From Telopea speciosissima (taxonomy: Eukaryota; Streptophyta; Magnoliopsida; Proteales; Proteaceae): 64,000 bases of DNA. How positions within the stretch are numbered: position 1 is the first letter of the stretch; the number at the start of each line of letters is the position of its first letter. The position numbers and the translations under genes were made by a program. The notes under the pieces were generated by a model. That model searched no databases. It saw only the letters and a list, made by a program, of their open reading frames with translations, and was not told the DNA's origin. The stretch spans positions 63,874,484-63,938,483 of the forward strand of contig NC_057919.1 in the NCBI RefSeq assembly GCF_018873765.1, in the 5' to 3' direction. Below are positions 34,101 through 45,690 of this stretch, in pieces.

Positions 34101-36474
34101 CTCTCATATATCAGAATATAAGTAATTAGCTACAACAATAAAGCTTCTGGTTTGAATACAAAATATGCACTAGAAACCAAAATCACAATTTCCTCCATGG
34201 CCCATTAAGGGTGCTGGAAGCCGTCCTTTGACAAATTCACATCCTCTACTTTCGCCTGCTCCTATTGCCATGTACGCTCCACACACAAGCAAGGCGGAAG
34301 TTACCGCCTTATCCCGCTCGGGCAAGGCGCTCAGGCAGGGGTAAGGCAGTAACTTCCGCCTTGCTTGTGTGTGGGATGCATGGCAGTACTGGGTAGGGCA
34401 GAAGTAGAGGATGTGAACTCGTCCTTTGACTATCCCAATTGTCTTCAATGTGACATTTTTGTTTAGATCAATTTTTATGGATATGTTGGCCAAATCATCG
34501 TCATTTATTCATTTAGTGGGGATTCGCCCAATCATATTTTTTCCATGCGGACATATAAAACTTCAAAAATTTTAAAAAAAATGCACTTTTACCATCACTA
34601 AGGAAAATTTGATTTAACCTTTAAAATAGTGAACCATACGAAATATGAAAAATGGTTTCCTACTATCTATCATCAGAATCATGATAGTTAGAGTTCAAAT
34701 CATTTTGAACAATATTTATTTTGATTTCTAATGTATTTTAGGAAAATTCTAACATATTTTGAAATTCTGTTCATTTATTGCGAACCTTGTAAATTGTCTT
34801 TTCCTCTTCTGTTTTTAATATTTATGTATGCTTGTTTGGTAAAATAGAACATCAAACATATGATTTGATAGACTACTATAACAATACGAAATCTTAAATA
34901 GTAAAACTCACTGATGATGGTAGTAATCCACTTGAAAAACACTTAAAACTTAAAATACCAACTTTGTCACTGCAACTTGCTTCAAACGAATCTCTCAGTG
35001 ATGGTGGGATTGAGTCGTGCCACCGATCACTATCCTTAAGATTATATTCACCCTCTATGGAGCAAGAATATTCTTGTGAATCAATTTCCAAAATGAAACA
35101 ACCCCTTAGGCCCTCCAGTAATTCTTGCACTCACTTACTTGGCCATATCAAGATATTTTCAGGCTATGCTCAATCAACTTAATAAATAAAGAGAACTTGA
35201 AAACAATGTGTAATAACGGAAAACAGATAAAGAAAGATGTAGAGAGTTTTATGAAAGTAGAGAACACTTGGAATGAATGCAAGAAGTGTCAAAAACATCC
35301 TCTATTTATAGAGAATGAAATCCCTTTGGAATCACCTATTCAGAGAAGTCCAGTTACTATTATCGGCACCGAATACACACTGATTTCTCAATCCTTAAGA
35401 TCTCGTCGACCAGATCCGACCTAACCCAATTTGGCTCGGCTCGACGTGGGTGCGAGTGAAAAGTGCCCTGAACTAAACCCAAACATGTGAGAAGAGAGAT
35501 ACCTTTCTCCAAGGAACCCTATCCTTGCAGTTCCCATCATAGTATTCCAGGTACCTCCAATGTGGGACTAAAGTTCTCACACAAAAGGAGCTAAATAAAT
35601 AAGGCAACTTCCAAAAGATCAAAGAAACCAAACCTTGTGTGTAGGGGGGGGGAGAGTGTAAAGGCATTTGAAATACATATTGTAACTATTAATTTTACAT
35701 TTTAGTATGCAGGAATTTCATAAGTTTCCTTTATTTCCTCTTTTAATTATTCTTAGTTATTTTTTATAGATTTAGATTTGTGCTAAATAGAATATAATTT
35801 AGGCTTTAAAATTGTTCCTTTATTAGAGTGCTCAATCAGAATAAACTTGAGAGAGAAAAAACATATGAGGACAACCCACCAGATCCAAGTTTTGTTCAAG
35901 ACAATCACGGTGGTTAATCAAAGAAACAAAAAATGTGTCAAGTAATTAATTACCCTTGTTCGTCTTTCAAGTTCCATCCACGGAGTTCACCTGCTATTTT
36001 CAGAGCTGACCTCCACCTTTCCACCATCTCTGGCTCGAAGCGCTCTTGGTGTTTGCGAAAAGGCTCCTCAAAGCTCCCCTTTTGACGCCGTACGTCCGAT
36101 CCTTCGACACCCTTGAGGAAAACTGGAAAAACCTTTTGGCCATGATGTTTTTCCCAGCATTCCATAATCAAGGCGAGTTCTTCTAGGCACCATCTGGAAT
36201 TACCATAATTCCTCGAGAATATGATAATGGCGAACCTTGATTCTTTGATTGCCTTTTTGAGGGCTTCAGAGATCAGATCTCCTATTTTCAGCTTCTCATC
36301 GTCCTTGAATGTTTCGATCCTTCGGCCGACCAGAGCGTCATAGAGTTTTCGTGTGAAGTTATCCCGTGTGTCTTCGCCTCTGAAACTCAAAAACACATCG
36401 TAACTCCATCGAGAGGCGGAGGAGGATGAGGATGAAAAAGACTGGACGACATCTGTTGGCGCCGCGGCCATCAT
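31165..36474 (-). CDS. TIR-NB-ARC-LRR immune receptor whose NB-ARC-LRR is RPS2/RPS5-like (CC class), 1047 aa
   Basis: Exon 1 (36474-35954) encodes TIR: YDVFLSFRGEDTRDNF at 25-40, the probable NADase glutamate Glu99 in SRWCLEEL, and GSDVRRQKGSF. Exon 2 (33787-31165) encodes linker, NB-ARC and LRRs. Donor (gtaatt) and acceptor (attgcag) join GG|G in frame, giving WNLKDEQGDEEKLIKRIV, the usual TIR-to-NB linker of TIR receptors. Exon 2 has no ATG at its start, so it is not a separate gene. The NB-ARC shows P-loop GMGGVGKTT (240-248), LLILDDVW (316-323), GLPLA (403-407), FLYCACFPED (465-474) and MHD (529-531). The Trp after the kinase-2 motif and FLYCACFPE are coiled-coil-class marks. About 500 residues of LRR follow and end in a WW-containing tail like RPS2 relatives. 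No coiled coil is present. TIR oddities are Ile64 where Arg-Gly is usual and EGSDVR for DPSDVR. It would act in the cytosol as a pathogen-effector sensor. Confidence 0.88.
33904..34076. mobile_element. Mutator-like hairpin MITE in the NLR intron
   Basis: Same family as 16680-16848. The arms GTGTGGTCTACGCCAGCACT and, on the other strand, GTGTGGCCTACACCAGCACT pair, and TCTATCTCTCTCTCC pairs with GGAGAGAGATA. The flanks are runs of A on both sides, so a 9-bp TSD is likely but not informative. Confidence 0.8.
34233..34420. mobile_element. hairpin MITE, 188 bp, with 10-bp TSD, in the NLR intron
   Basis: Long inverted arms: TTCACATCCTCTACTT at the left and AAGTAGAGGATGTGAA at the right. The inner arms CACACAAGCAAGGCGGAAGT and ACTTCCGCCTTGCTTGTGTG pair perfectly. 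GTCCTTTGAC flanks both sides (34223-34232 and 34421-34430). It is a different family from the neighbouring MITE at 33.9 kb. Confidence 0.85.
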
Positions 36475-36520
36475 CCTGAAACAGATATTTGCACAACTTT
36501 GCTGTGAATAAGTGTGGAGT

Positions 36521-36528
36521 TTTATATA
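36521..36528 (-). promoter_or_regulatory. TATA box of the TIR-NLR gene
   Basis: TATATAAA on the minus strand lies 47 bases upstream of the ATG at 36474, implying a very short leader. This supports Met1 at 36474 (or Met2 at 36471) over the more distal in-frame ATG at 36558, which is upstream of the TATA box. Confidence 0.6.
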
Positions 36529-36609
36529 TGGATCTTCTTTTGTTTTCCATCTTGGCAACTTCCTTCTAAGATTTTTTTTTCAGGTTGACTTTTTGAAAGC
36601 GAGTAAAAG

Positions 36610-38620
36610 TAGGGGTGTCAATGGGTCGGGTTGGGCCGGGCCTGCCTAAACCCTGACCCTGACCCTAGAGGCTTTAACCTAAACCCTGACCCTGACCCAA
36701 CCCTGGCAGGGCCAAGAAATCCTCAACCCTGACCCGACCCTGCCAGGGTTTTTCCTAACCCGGCCCGGCCCGACCCGACCCTGATAGGGTCGGGCAGGGT
36801 CGGGTTGGCCCTGATTGACCCTGTCCCTGAACTGACTTGACTTTAATTTATTTTTATTTTTTTAAATGGTTGTTATGCCTGTAATTTTTACTATGCCAAA
36901 GTTGATCAGATTGTAAGATTTTAAAATTGTCTGCACTGCGATTGTCATATTCCACCTCTTGCAAGTAAAATATTTTAACTTAATTTAAAGCAGTAAAAAT
37001 GAAAAGATTATAAACAGTGCACTCAATGAATCTCGTATTCTCGTTAGCTTGAGATCTGAAATTTCTCTCCATTCTGCTCCTTTCTAAGCTTAATTATGTA
37101 CAAATGCAACAGGGAAAGAAAAACCGTGAAAATCAAAAGATAGAAGATGGATTACAAGAAGAAAAATAAGAGCAGTACTACAAGTCCTCAGTAATAAAAT
37201 CAAACATGTTCATACCATCACACTAACCCGAAAGTCGGGTTCCTAAAAGCCACACAAAAAATATTCAATAATCCAAAATAAATTTAAGAAAGAAAATTAT
37301 CTAAGAAAAGACCTGGATTTGGTATGTATCCGTTTCCATCCATTAATTCAAAAGTTCAAGAGATCTCTGTTTTACATTCTACACCTCCATGCCTTTGGCC
37401 TCTGCCACAGAGAGCTGTAAAAAAATTTATCTACAACAGCCCCATCTCCCCAACCCCCTTCTGATTCCAACAGTAACAACCTATTCTCCTTTTATTACCC
37501 CTGCTGTAAGCCTATAACAGCGAACAAACAAACAAGCAAACAAAAACCCTGGACTTCCATAGCAAAACACTCCTCCCTTCGACTCTCATTCCCATCTAAT
37601 TACTTGACCCCAAACCAGATAACCTCTTAAATTTTCACTGAAAATCACCACACCCATTTGACTTTAAAAAAAAAAAACCACTGTCGATTCCCAGCGAAAA
37701 CGCCCACCACGGCACCACCCCTTTTTTTTCCTCTAAAACTTCGATTAAACCCTTCTAGGGTTCAACCCAACGAAAAGAAAAAAAAAAGGAGAAATAGCAA
37801 AGAGAAGAGAGCGAGGGACAAAACCAAGAGAAAATACACAAGAAGAAGAACAATCGGACATACCTAATTGGTCCAAACTCGCCTTGCAGTTCTCCTCCTC
37901 AGCCTTCTCCTCCAAAGTCCAAACGAGAACGATAGATGAAGCTAATCCAGCATTCCAGATATCCAGACATCACAAAGGGTTCTGTTACAACTTCCCTTCC
38001 AGCGTCACCTTCGAAGCTGCAGATGTTCAACTCCTTCAGGTTCAACGATTCTTCCCTATTATTTTTCGATGTGGGGATAATTTGCAGAAATCGCACAATG
38101 GGAAGATGGAAGGCCGAAGGGAAAGAGAAGGGGGAAAGAGAAGGGGGAAAGAAAAGCGAAAGAGAAGGGGGAAAGAGAAGAGAAACAGAAGGGAAAGAGA
38201 ACGGATTTAGCCATTTAGGCTGTTTCGTTTGAAGAAGATTTGGAGAAGATTGCAGAAACGGCGAAGGAACAGAGATGGGGTGAGTGAAATGTGATTGGGA
38301 TTTGAGGGTTTTGAGTGTTTTTTTTTTATTTTTTATTTCTTTAGTGTTAGGATAAAGAAAAAGTATAATATAAATAAATATAAATATCTATATAAGTATA
38401 TATTGTATATATAAAAAAATATAAACATGCTTATAAACAATACAGGGTCGGGTCGGGCCGGGCCGGGCTTAATCCGAGGCTTAAACCCGATCCCGACCCG
38501 ACCCTGCCAGGGTCAAGCAATTTTTAAACCCTGACCCGCCCTTCGGGCTGAAAAATCAGGGTCGGGTCCGGGCCGGGCTCAGGGCGGGTTCGGGCCGAGC
38601 GGGCTTTATTGACACCCCTA
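36610..38620. mobile_element. 2.0-kb non-autonomous hAT-like element with 8-bp TSD
   Basis: Terminal inverted repeats TAGGGGTGTCAAT and ATTGACACCCCTA are flanked by AGTAAAAG on both sides (36602-36609 and 38621-38628). An 8-bp duplication fits hAT. Both subterminal regions are dense in GGGTCGGG and CCCTGACCC motifs, the usual place for transposase binding. There is no transposase frame. The middle (about 37330-38290) differs in composition and includes a CT-rich, leader-like minus-strand segment, so a captured host fragment is possible. It lies 80 bases upstream of the NLR TATA box. Confidence 0.85.
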
Positions 38621-38629
38621 AGTAAAAGG

Positions 38630-39000
38630 GGAGGAACTGGTTCCTGCCCGGTACAGATCGTCTGGTTCCCCTCTCATGTGGGGGGTGGAAATGATGACTT
38701 TATCCCTATCCGAATAATCTGTCCAAGTGGGATCCATCCCCCCTCTTATTAGAGGCACTAGGGAATTGTACTGGACAGTGAACCTGAGAGGATATTTTTG
38801 TGGAACGCCTCCGAGGTTTGAGTAGGATCTTTATCCTCTTAGGTTCCTTGTTTGGTACAGTTCTTCCAATTCCTCTCATAGAGGAGTGGAAATCACCACC
38901 TTACCCTTTGTCCGAACACACTACCCGGATGGGGTCCACTCCCTCTTATTAGAGGCACTAGGGAACTGTATTGGACAGAAAACCTGAGAGGATAATTTTT
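38630..39000. repeat. two tandem-like copies of a small hairpin-element family
   Basis: Both copies carry CCTCTTATTAGAGGCACTAG and a TGGACAG..CCTGAGAGGAT end (about 38640-38800 and 38855-38995). A diverged relative lies near 18650-18810. Confidence 0.55.
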
Positions 39001-40784
39001 CAGTTTGAGCATTGGTCCGGAGCAGCCATGGCTTTGATTCGTTACTATAAGTTATAGGTTAATGTCTCAGTCTTAACAAGCCGACTTCCTTTGCATAAGT
39101 CCTAGAGCTTATCAGATTGATAAACTCCTTGAAAAAACCGCGGGATAATGAAACTTCTTTTTGTTTTTTTTGGGTTTTGTAACTACTCTTGAGAAAAAGC
39201 AAGATTATCATAGATCACAAACTGAAGAAAAAGGGATACTCATCGTACATGATCTGATACTCAAGATTTTGTGCTAAAGGTCTAGGGGGGCTATTAAAGG
39301 AGTCTCATTGCTATCCCTGGGTTGACATAATCTCTCCTCACAACAGTCTGCCGATAGACCTTGTTGAATCAATTCCTAAAGTGTCGCACATTTTCCTTTG
39401 AAATTGCCAATCTCTTTGCTAATCAAAGCACTGACATCAAACATAAGAGATGAGGTATTGTCACCCAAGTTGACCCCCATAATCTCCATTGCGTTTACAG
39501 CTTGATCCCTATCTTCAGAAGGAATTTCGGTCACAACCAGCCGAGCAGAAGTCTTAGGTTCAGTACCCTTCATATTTGGAATGTCTGGTCTTACAGTGCC
39601 TCACGAATAGACGCATGCGAATGTCTTTGTGCTGAGATGCGATCTCTACAATAGTTTTAGGTTCCAAAATCTCCACATCAGCAGATGTTTCTTGTTAGGA
39701 AGGAGTATTGTTACCTCTGGTGTGTTGTTTAATAGAGATAAAGACTGGAAATCCCTTTCTAGACTCTGTTCTAAAGCAGTTACTTGTGAAGTTACTCCCC
39801 CTATATGTTGGAGGCTCGAAAATGCCCTTCATAGTTTCCCTGTGTAGTTGTGCCTATGCAAGGGCAATGATGGCTATCAGTGAAGGAATTCATTCTCCAT
39901 CGTAGCTTAAAAAAACTGATTCATGTGCCAAATAATACATTACTAACTGCCTATCATCCCTTCATAAAGGTCCCCCTTTTTCTGGTTGGTATACTTAACC
40001 TCGAAATTGGCCAACAATTTAAGCAGTTTAGTTATCTTACCATCCCCGTCTTTAGAGGGTAATGGTGGGGATTATAAATTAAATTTGCTAGACAAATAGG
40101 TCAAGGTTTTTTTTTTTTTTTTTGTGCTTGTTCTGGTTGGGGTAAGGCGAGAATGTCCCCCCTTGTATTTGTTTTATTTGTCTGATTTTGATTTTAATAA
40201 AATTCTAAGGGCCAGCTGGGTCCTAGAGAATGTTCGGGTTAAAAAAATAAAAAAGGTTAAGGTTGCTACTTGTCCATTTACCATTATGAATAAAGCTGAT
40301 TAGGAAAATTTTCTGTACATATGTTATGGGAGAAAGTTTTTCTTGACAAGGAAGAGTACCCTATCCATTGTATATTGACCTCATGATTGGACTCTTAGAT
40401 CACATTACACTCCTTACCTCGTATTGAAGAAGTCAAAATTACCCTTCTCCTTGGTAATCTGACGGTATTGGCACCAATAGTGATGGATGGGTGAAGAGAA
40501 ACTCAGTCCTCTGTCATTTATACTCATTTATATTCCAAAACCCAAACCAATAGCCCAAGTAGATATATCACATCCCATCTAAGCCCATAGTCAACAATCT
40601 ATTTCTCAACCTTTATATCATTGACAATGTTTTATCATTGGCAATACTAATTGAAATAACATAGATTATGTTTCACTTATTTACTGATTTTCCTTCCAGG
40701 TAATGAGAATGGTAAAAGTAAAAGTCTTGTACATCCTTGATGAGTAGGACAAGGCCATTGTCAAAGCCTATCCTACCTGTTTGC
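39001..40784. other. intergenic stretch with LINE-like 3' tail
   Basis: A tail at about 40205-40260 (GGGCCAGCTGGGTCC, then an A-rich end) resembles 1050-1105 and suggests an L1-type remnant whose upstream part may cover 39200-40200. No domain was recognised in the short frames here. Confidence 0.35.
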
Positions 40785-40990
40785 CATCGTGGTTTGTAAT
40801 ATCGGTATCGGTATTTGTATCGGTAAAAAATACCAATACGTATCAGATGGTTTTGCCTTCAATTTTAATCAAAAATTCATTTTTTTTGAACAAATTTGCT
40901 CTTATTAAGACCCATTCCATCAATACAAGATCAGTGAGCTATCGATACTAACCTTGGCTGATCTGATACCGATATTTGAACCATGGTTGC
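40785..40990. mobile_element. short relative of the CATGGTTT-ended element
   Basis: The left end CGTGGTTTGTAATATCGGTA and the right end TACCGATATTTGAACCATGG are inverted and rich in TATCGG, like the termini of 62336-63891. The flanks TTTGCCAT and GTTGCCAC agree only partly. Confidence 0.5.
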
Positions 40991-41799
40991 CACTCCTAAA
41001 GTTTAGAACATTGAGAATAAAAAAAATTGAGAGAAAAAGAACATTGCTTGATTGCGTGGCCCTAGCACCTAAGCATAGGAGTGTACGAAATGACCACCCC
41101 ACTCCCATGAAATAAAAATTTCATCTATGTTAATGCCCTTATGCACAACAAATTCATTGGCCTCCAAGCTGGTGCAGCGTCTAAATGACCAGACATCGAT
41201 CTCTTGCTCAAATACTTGCTGGCAATTAGTGTGCAACTTCCGTTGGGTTGGTGTTAACTGTACCCCTAGAGATGCTCAATCCATGCTTTGGGCTGAGAAG
41301 TCTCAATTGTATACCAGCCCATCATGACTAAGCTCGGACTTTCATATTTTCTTTTAGCTGGAGATCCAAGCTTTGCCTAGGGAAAGGGTGTCAATTTGGG
41401 TCCGGATGGATTAATCTTTTGGGATTGGTGTGTGGTTTGTGTGATTATACTTTTATCAAAAAAAAATAATTGGGTCCAGAATTAGAACCGGAACCATCTC
41501 AGAACCGTCCGGCTAAAATTTCGGAATCAGCCCATCTGATTACTAAATAGGGCTGAGCCTAGTAGAATTCAATTGAGGGAAGGCCTTATAAAATATGGTT
41601 TAAGTTTTTTCCTTCACTTTGGAGGAGAGAGATTCAAAATCTTTTTCACCGGTGATGTGAGCATACGACTGGACTCTTGGGTAATTATTATACTCTCATC
41701 TCTATTGATAAAGTGGAAAATACCTCTCCTTGATGCAATACCAACGGGAGTAGATGTGGAGATTCTCTCCACAATCAGGGCGTAGAGAAACTAAGGCCT

Positions 41800-42330
41800 T
41801 ATTTGGTATGATTTCTATTTTATAAATTGTTTGGTTTGATTTTTTCACCTTATTTAAGTGAAATAGAAATCAAGTGGAATAGAAATTTTGAAATAACTAT
41901 AAGGAGCTGTTTCGAAATTTCTACTTCATTTGATTTCAGTATTGCTCTTTAATGAGCACCTAGTTAATTTGATGGGTAAAATAATAATTTCATGTTAAAA
42001 ATAAAATATCAACCTTCTGCTTCTATGAATGGTCTCACCACCACCATGCCAACACCACCACCGCTACCCTACCAGCCTCTCCACTGGCAGTGGTGAGGGA
42101 TTCCTCCTTTGCCGTGGATGAATAAAAACATAATCATGCATTGAAACTTCCTCCTTAATGAGCACAATTTAATAGGCAAAGTAAAAATTTCATGTTAAAA
42201 GTTAAATTCCACCCTTCTTCCACGAATGGTCTCACCACCATCATGCCAACACCACCACCGCTACCACACCCACCATCTCCACTGGTAGTGCTGAGGGATT
42301 CCTCCTTTACCGTGGATGAATGAAAACTTT
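41800..42330. repeat. PIF-like short element and a 190-bp direct duplication
   Basis: GCCTTATTTGGTATG near 41804 starts a Tourist-like stretch. From about 42020, a segment with GAATGGTCTCACCACCA and GAGGGATTCCTCCTTT is repeated with a spacing of about 193 bases, the second copy near 42215-42320. Confidence 0.5.
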
Positions 42331-43572
42331 AGTCATTGAAATATTGTAGTTTTGTTTGGAATAATGTGAATAAGAGAAAACAATCTCCCATTCCCCATCT
42401 TCCTTCTTGAATGACAAATACAATAAAATCCTTAAAGGAACATTACCTATCACGGATTTGCCGATATAGATCGAAATCGGCCTAGGCCAATCCCGATTCT
42501 GACCATTCCCGTTCGACCGATTCTTGTAGGGAAACTAGGGTTAGTTAGGATATGTTTTGACCGATTTCTCCCAGATCTTGACTGATTCCAATCTGGATTC
42601 CGATTCTGATTTTTTTAAACCCTAGGCTGGCCACATCGTAGTTTCATAAATCTAGTTTCCTCCCATTCCAATCACATTACGAAAACCTTCAAAAACCAAT
42701 CATGGCGTGACACAACAGGGGAGTGTAATAATTTACAGAGAAAGTTGGAAGAAAAGCTAAAAAAGAGAGATAATAAAAGGAAAGTTCCATGTGTTTGTGA
42801 TTAATTTATAAGAGGAAAAGTCAGTTCAGTGAATGTACTCCGTTTTGGCTTTTTGACTCCCAGGGTCTCAAAGTCCCATGAGTTGATGTTATACGTGTGT
42901 ATGTGTGTGTCTCTTTGATGGTTTTCACGGTCGCCCAACGACCAGAGACCCATTCACGGATGTGGGCTCTAGCGTTGTCACATGAACAGTACAGAAGCTC
43001 CAACACTTTTACGCTTTGTGTGGCTGTGGCTGTGGCTGTGACTGTGGCACGAGAAGGATCCATTCCCCTTTTTTTTTTTTCCTTTTCTTTTCCAGCTACA
43101 CACTTCATGCAGTACCAACAGCCCAATGCACTCGAAATCTGCCAATGGTTTAACTTTATGGACTGTCCGTATTAGGTTATGTTTGGATGCCAAGAAAATA
43201 AAATATATTAAGTCAAAAATTATGATGATATAATAATTGATTTATGTGTTTATCTTTTTTTTTTTTTCTTGACATCTAAATATAAAGACTTTAGAAGAAA
43301 AAAAATGGTAAAAAGATCACTCGTGATAGGGGCATAATTTCAAATATCAGTACGTACATACTGTCAATCTATATTTGTATAGGCTTGATTGTTCCATATC
43401 AGTGGAACACTCGGGCAGGGGTAAGGCAGTAATTTATCACCTTGCTGTGTCTTGACAGTAGGGTCTTGTCGGGCAACTCGACAATAGAGGATTAGGGTCT
43501 AACTTTTATCGATTGTAAATTTGTTTATTTATTATTCTATTGATATAAAATATCCTTTACCCAAAAAAAAAA

Positions 43573-45308
43573 AGACTTCCTACTTTCACGATTGTGAGCA
43601 GACTTCCCATGCAGGTCAGATGACTTCGACCTCTTGTTGAATTGGGATGAACGAGTGGTGGACAATTAGCCACGTATTAAATACAAACCAATGCATATAA
43701 AAATTACTATTATGTGTTGAAAATAAATTAAGAAAGAAAAATGACACTTTTTTTTAATTGCCCTTTATTTTATTCTAAAAAATTATTTAAGTTAGGGTAT
43801 AAAAAGGTTTCGGAAAAGAATTTTAAAGTAATTAAAAAACTCTTTTTATCATCTACATTTTTTAAATGATAGTATTGATCCTCACTGGGGGGGAAAAATG
43901 TGTTATACTAAAGGGCAATAAATTAAGGTTACAAATTATTTGACACCTCAAGGGGTATCAGTAAGAAATTAAATCTCAATCTTATTGTAATTAATCGTAA
44001 ATAAGACGTAGTAACCTTATTTGTTTGTCATTTTAAGATAGGGAGTGTCTGAATGAAACCTCTATAGATGTATTTAATACTTAACACCTTCTTTTAATTT
44101 CTCCTTGTCTTATTCTTAAAAAGTTATTTTAAAGATAAATGGTATAAGAGTGTTTTCAAAAATAAGTTGAAAGTGAGATATCATTATGTCATTATCAAAA
44201 TGTATCATTGTCATGCATATTTTTCAAGTATGCATGTGAAATGACATTATTACTCTCATTAGAAAAAAAATGTTGTGTCATATCAATAGGGTAGAAAAAT
44301 AAAATTACATATTATTTGATGTCTTGAGGAGTGTCAATAAAAAAAATCTCATTAAGATAACATTTATTTTTCAATGAGGCTTAATCTTATCATTTTACCT
44401 AAATAATCCATTATCTATTGCTCTAGACAATGGATTCTCTTCGCTGCAAAGTTGACCAACAAACTTTTCACCTCAAATTTAAAAGAAAAAATAATAGACT
44501 TCCTAATTTCACGATTGTGAGCAGAATTCTCATGCAGTTCAAATGACTATGACCTCTTGTTGAATTGGAATGAACGAGTGGTGGACAATTAGACACGTAG
44601 AAAATATAAATCAATGCATATAGAAATGACTATTACATGTTGAAAGTAAATTAAGAAAGGAAAATGACACCTTCTTTTAATTGCCCCTTGTTTTTTTCTC
44701 AAAAATTATTTAAGGTATAAAAAGGTTTTCGAAAAGAATTTGAAAGTGATAAAAAACTCTCGCTATGTTGCACATTCTTTGGGTACATATGTGAAATGAC
44801 AATATTTATTCTCATTGTGGATAAAAGTGTGCTATACTAAAGGGCAATAAAGTAAGGTTAAAAATTATTTGACACCTCAGGGGGTGTCGATAAGAAATAA
44901 ATCCCAATCTTATTATAATTAAAGCAGTGAATTAAGAAGTTGTAACTTTTTTTTTTTTTTTTGGCCCTTTTAATATAGGTAATGTCTAAATGAAACTTCT
45001 ACAAGTGTATTTCGAACTTGACATCTATTTTTAATTTTTCCTTGTCTAACTTTTAAAAGGTTTTCAAGATAATGGTATAGAACGGTTTTCAAAAATAAAT
45101 TGAAAGTGACCTATCATGTCAATATCAAAATGTGTCATTGTCATGCACATTTTTCGAATATACATGTGAAATGATACTATTACCCTCATTGGGAAAAAAT
45201 TATGTCATATCAAATGGGCAAAAAAGTAAGGTTACAAATCATTTGATGCCTTGAGGAGTATTAATAAGAAAACCCCTTTAAGATAACACATTTATTTTTC
45301 AATATTGC
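43573..45308. repeat. 0.9-kb tandem duplication, two diverged copies
   Basis: Copy A (43573-44383) and copy B (44496-45308) both begin AGACTTCCTANTTTCACGAT. They match in order over about 800 bases, at a spacing of 923 bases. Neither holds a long frame. Confidence 0.85.
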
Positions 45309-45592
45309 CTTAAATATTTTCAACTTTTTGGAAACCCTTTTTACCTCTAAATCAAATATTGGGAAGTAGTTCTATGTCCAAGAGTGCAATGTATGCTAAC
45401 ACTCCCTGATTCTATCTCTTTCCTATCAATAAGAAAATCCCGTTAAGATAACACATTTATTTTTCAATATTGCCTTAAATATTTTCAACTTTTTGAAAAC
45501 TCTTTTTACCTCTAAATCAAATATTGGGAAGTAGTTCTATGTCCAAGAGTGCAGCGTATGCTAACACTCCCTGATTCTATCTCTCTCCTCCC
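45263..45592. repeat. 165-bp direct duplication covering flank plus left part of a MITE
   Basis: Units at 45263-45427 and 45428-45592 begin AATAAGAAAA. The first unit ends inside the left arm of the MITE. The second continues into the full MITE at 45526-45690. Confidence 0.8.
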
Positions 45593-45690
45593 ACAACAGA
45601 AGTTCCAAAATGTTATTTCATTGTCAAGGAGAGAGATAGACTCAAGGAAGGCTAGTTTACACTATGCTCTTGGACAAAGTTCATTTTTCC
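45526..45690. mobile_element. Mutator-like hairpin MITE (45.5-kb copy)
   Basis: The termini GGGAAGTAGTTCTATGTCCA and, reverse-complemented, GGAAAAATGAACTTTGTCCA pair, as do the TCTATCTCTCTCC arms. The flanks TCAAATATT and TTAAATATT agree at eight of nine bases. Confidence 0.8.

Noticed and set aside
36475..36558. A longer TIR protein starting at the ATG at 36558
   Set aside because: A TATA box at 36521-36528 lies downstream of that ATG, and the 28 extra residues do not resemble TIR protein starts.
39376..39573. Minus-strand 65-codon frame with protein-like composition
   Set aside because: No domain, neighbouring exon or splice support could be found; it may be part of a decayed LINE but this is not shown.
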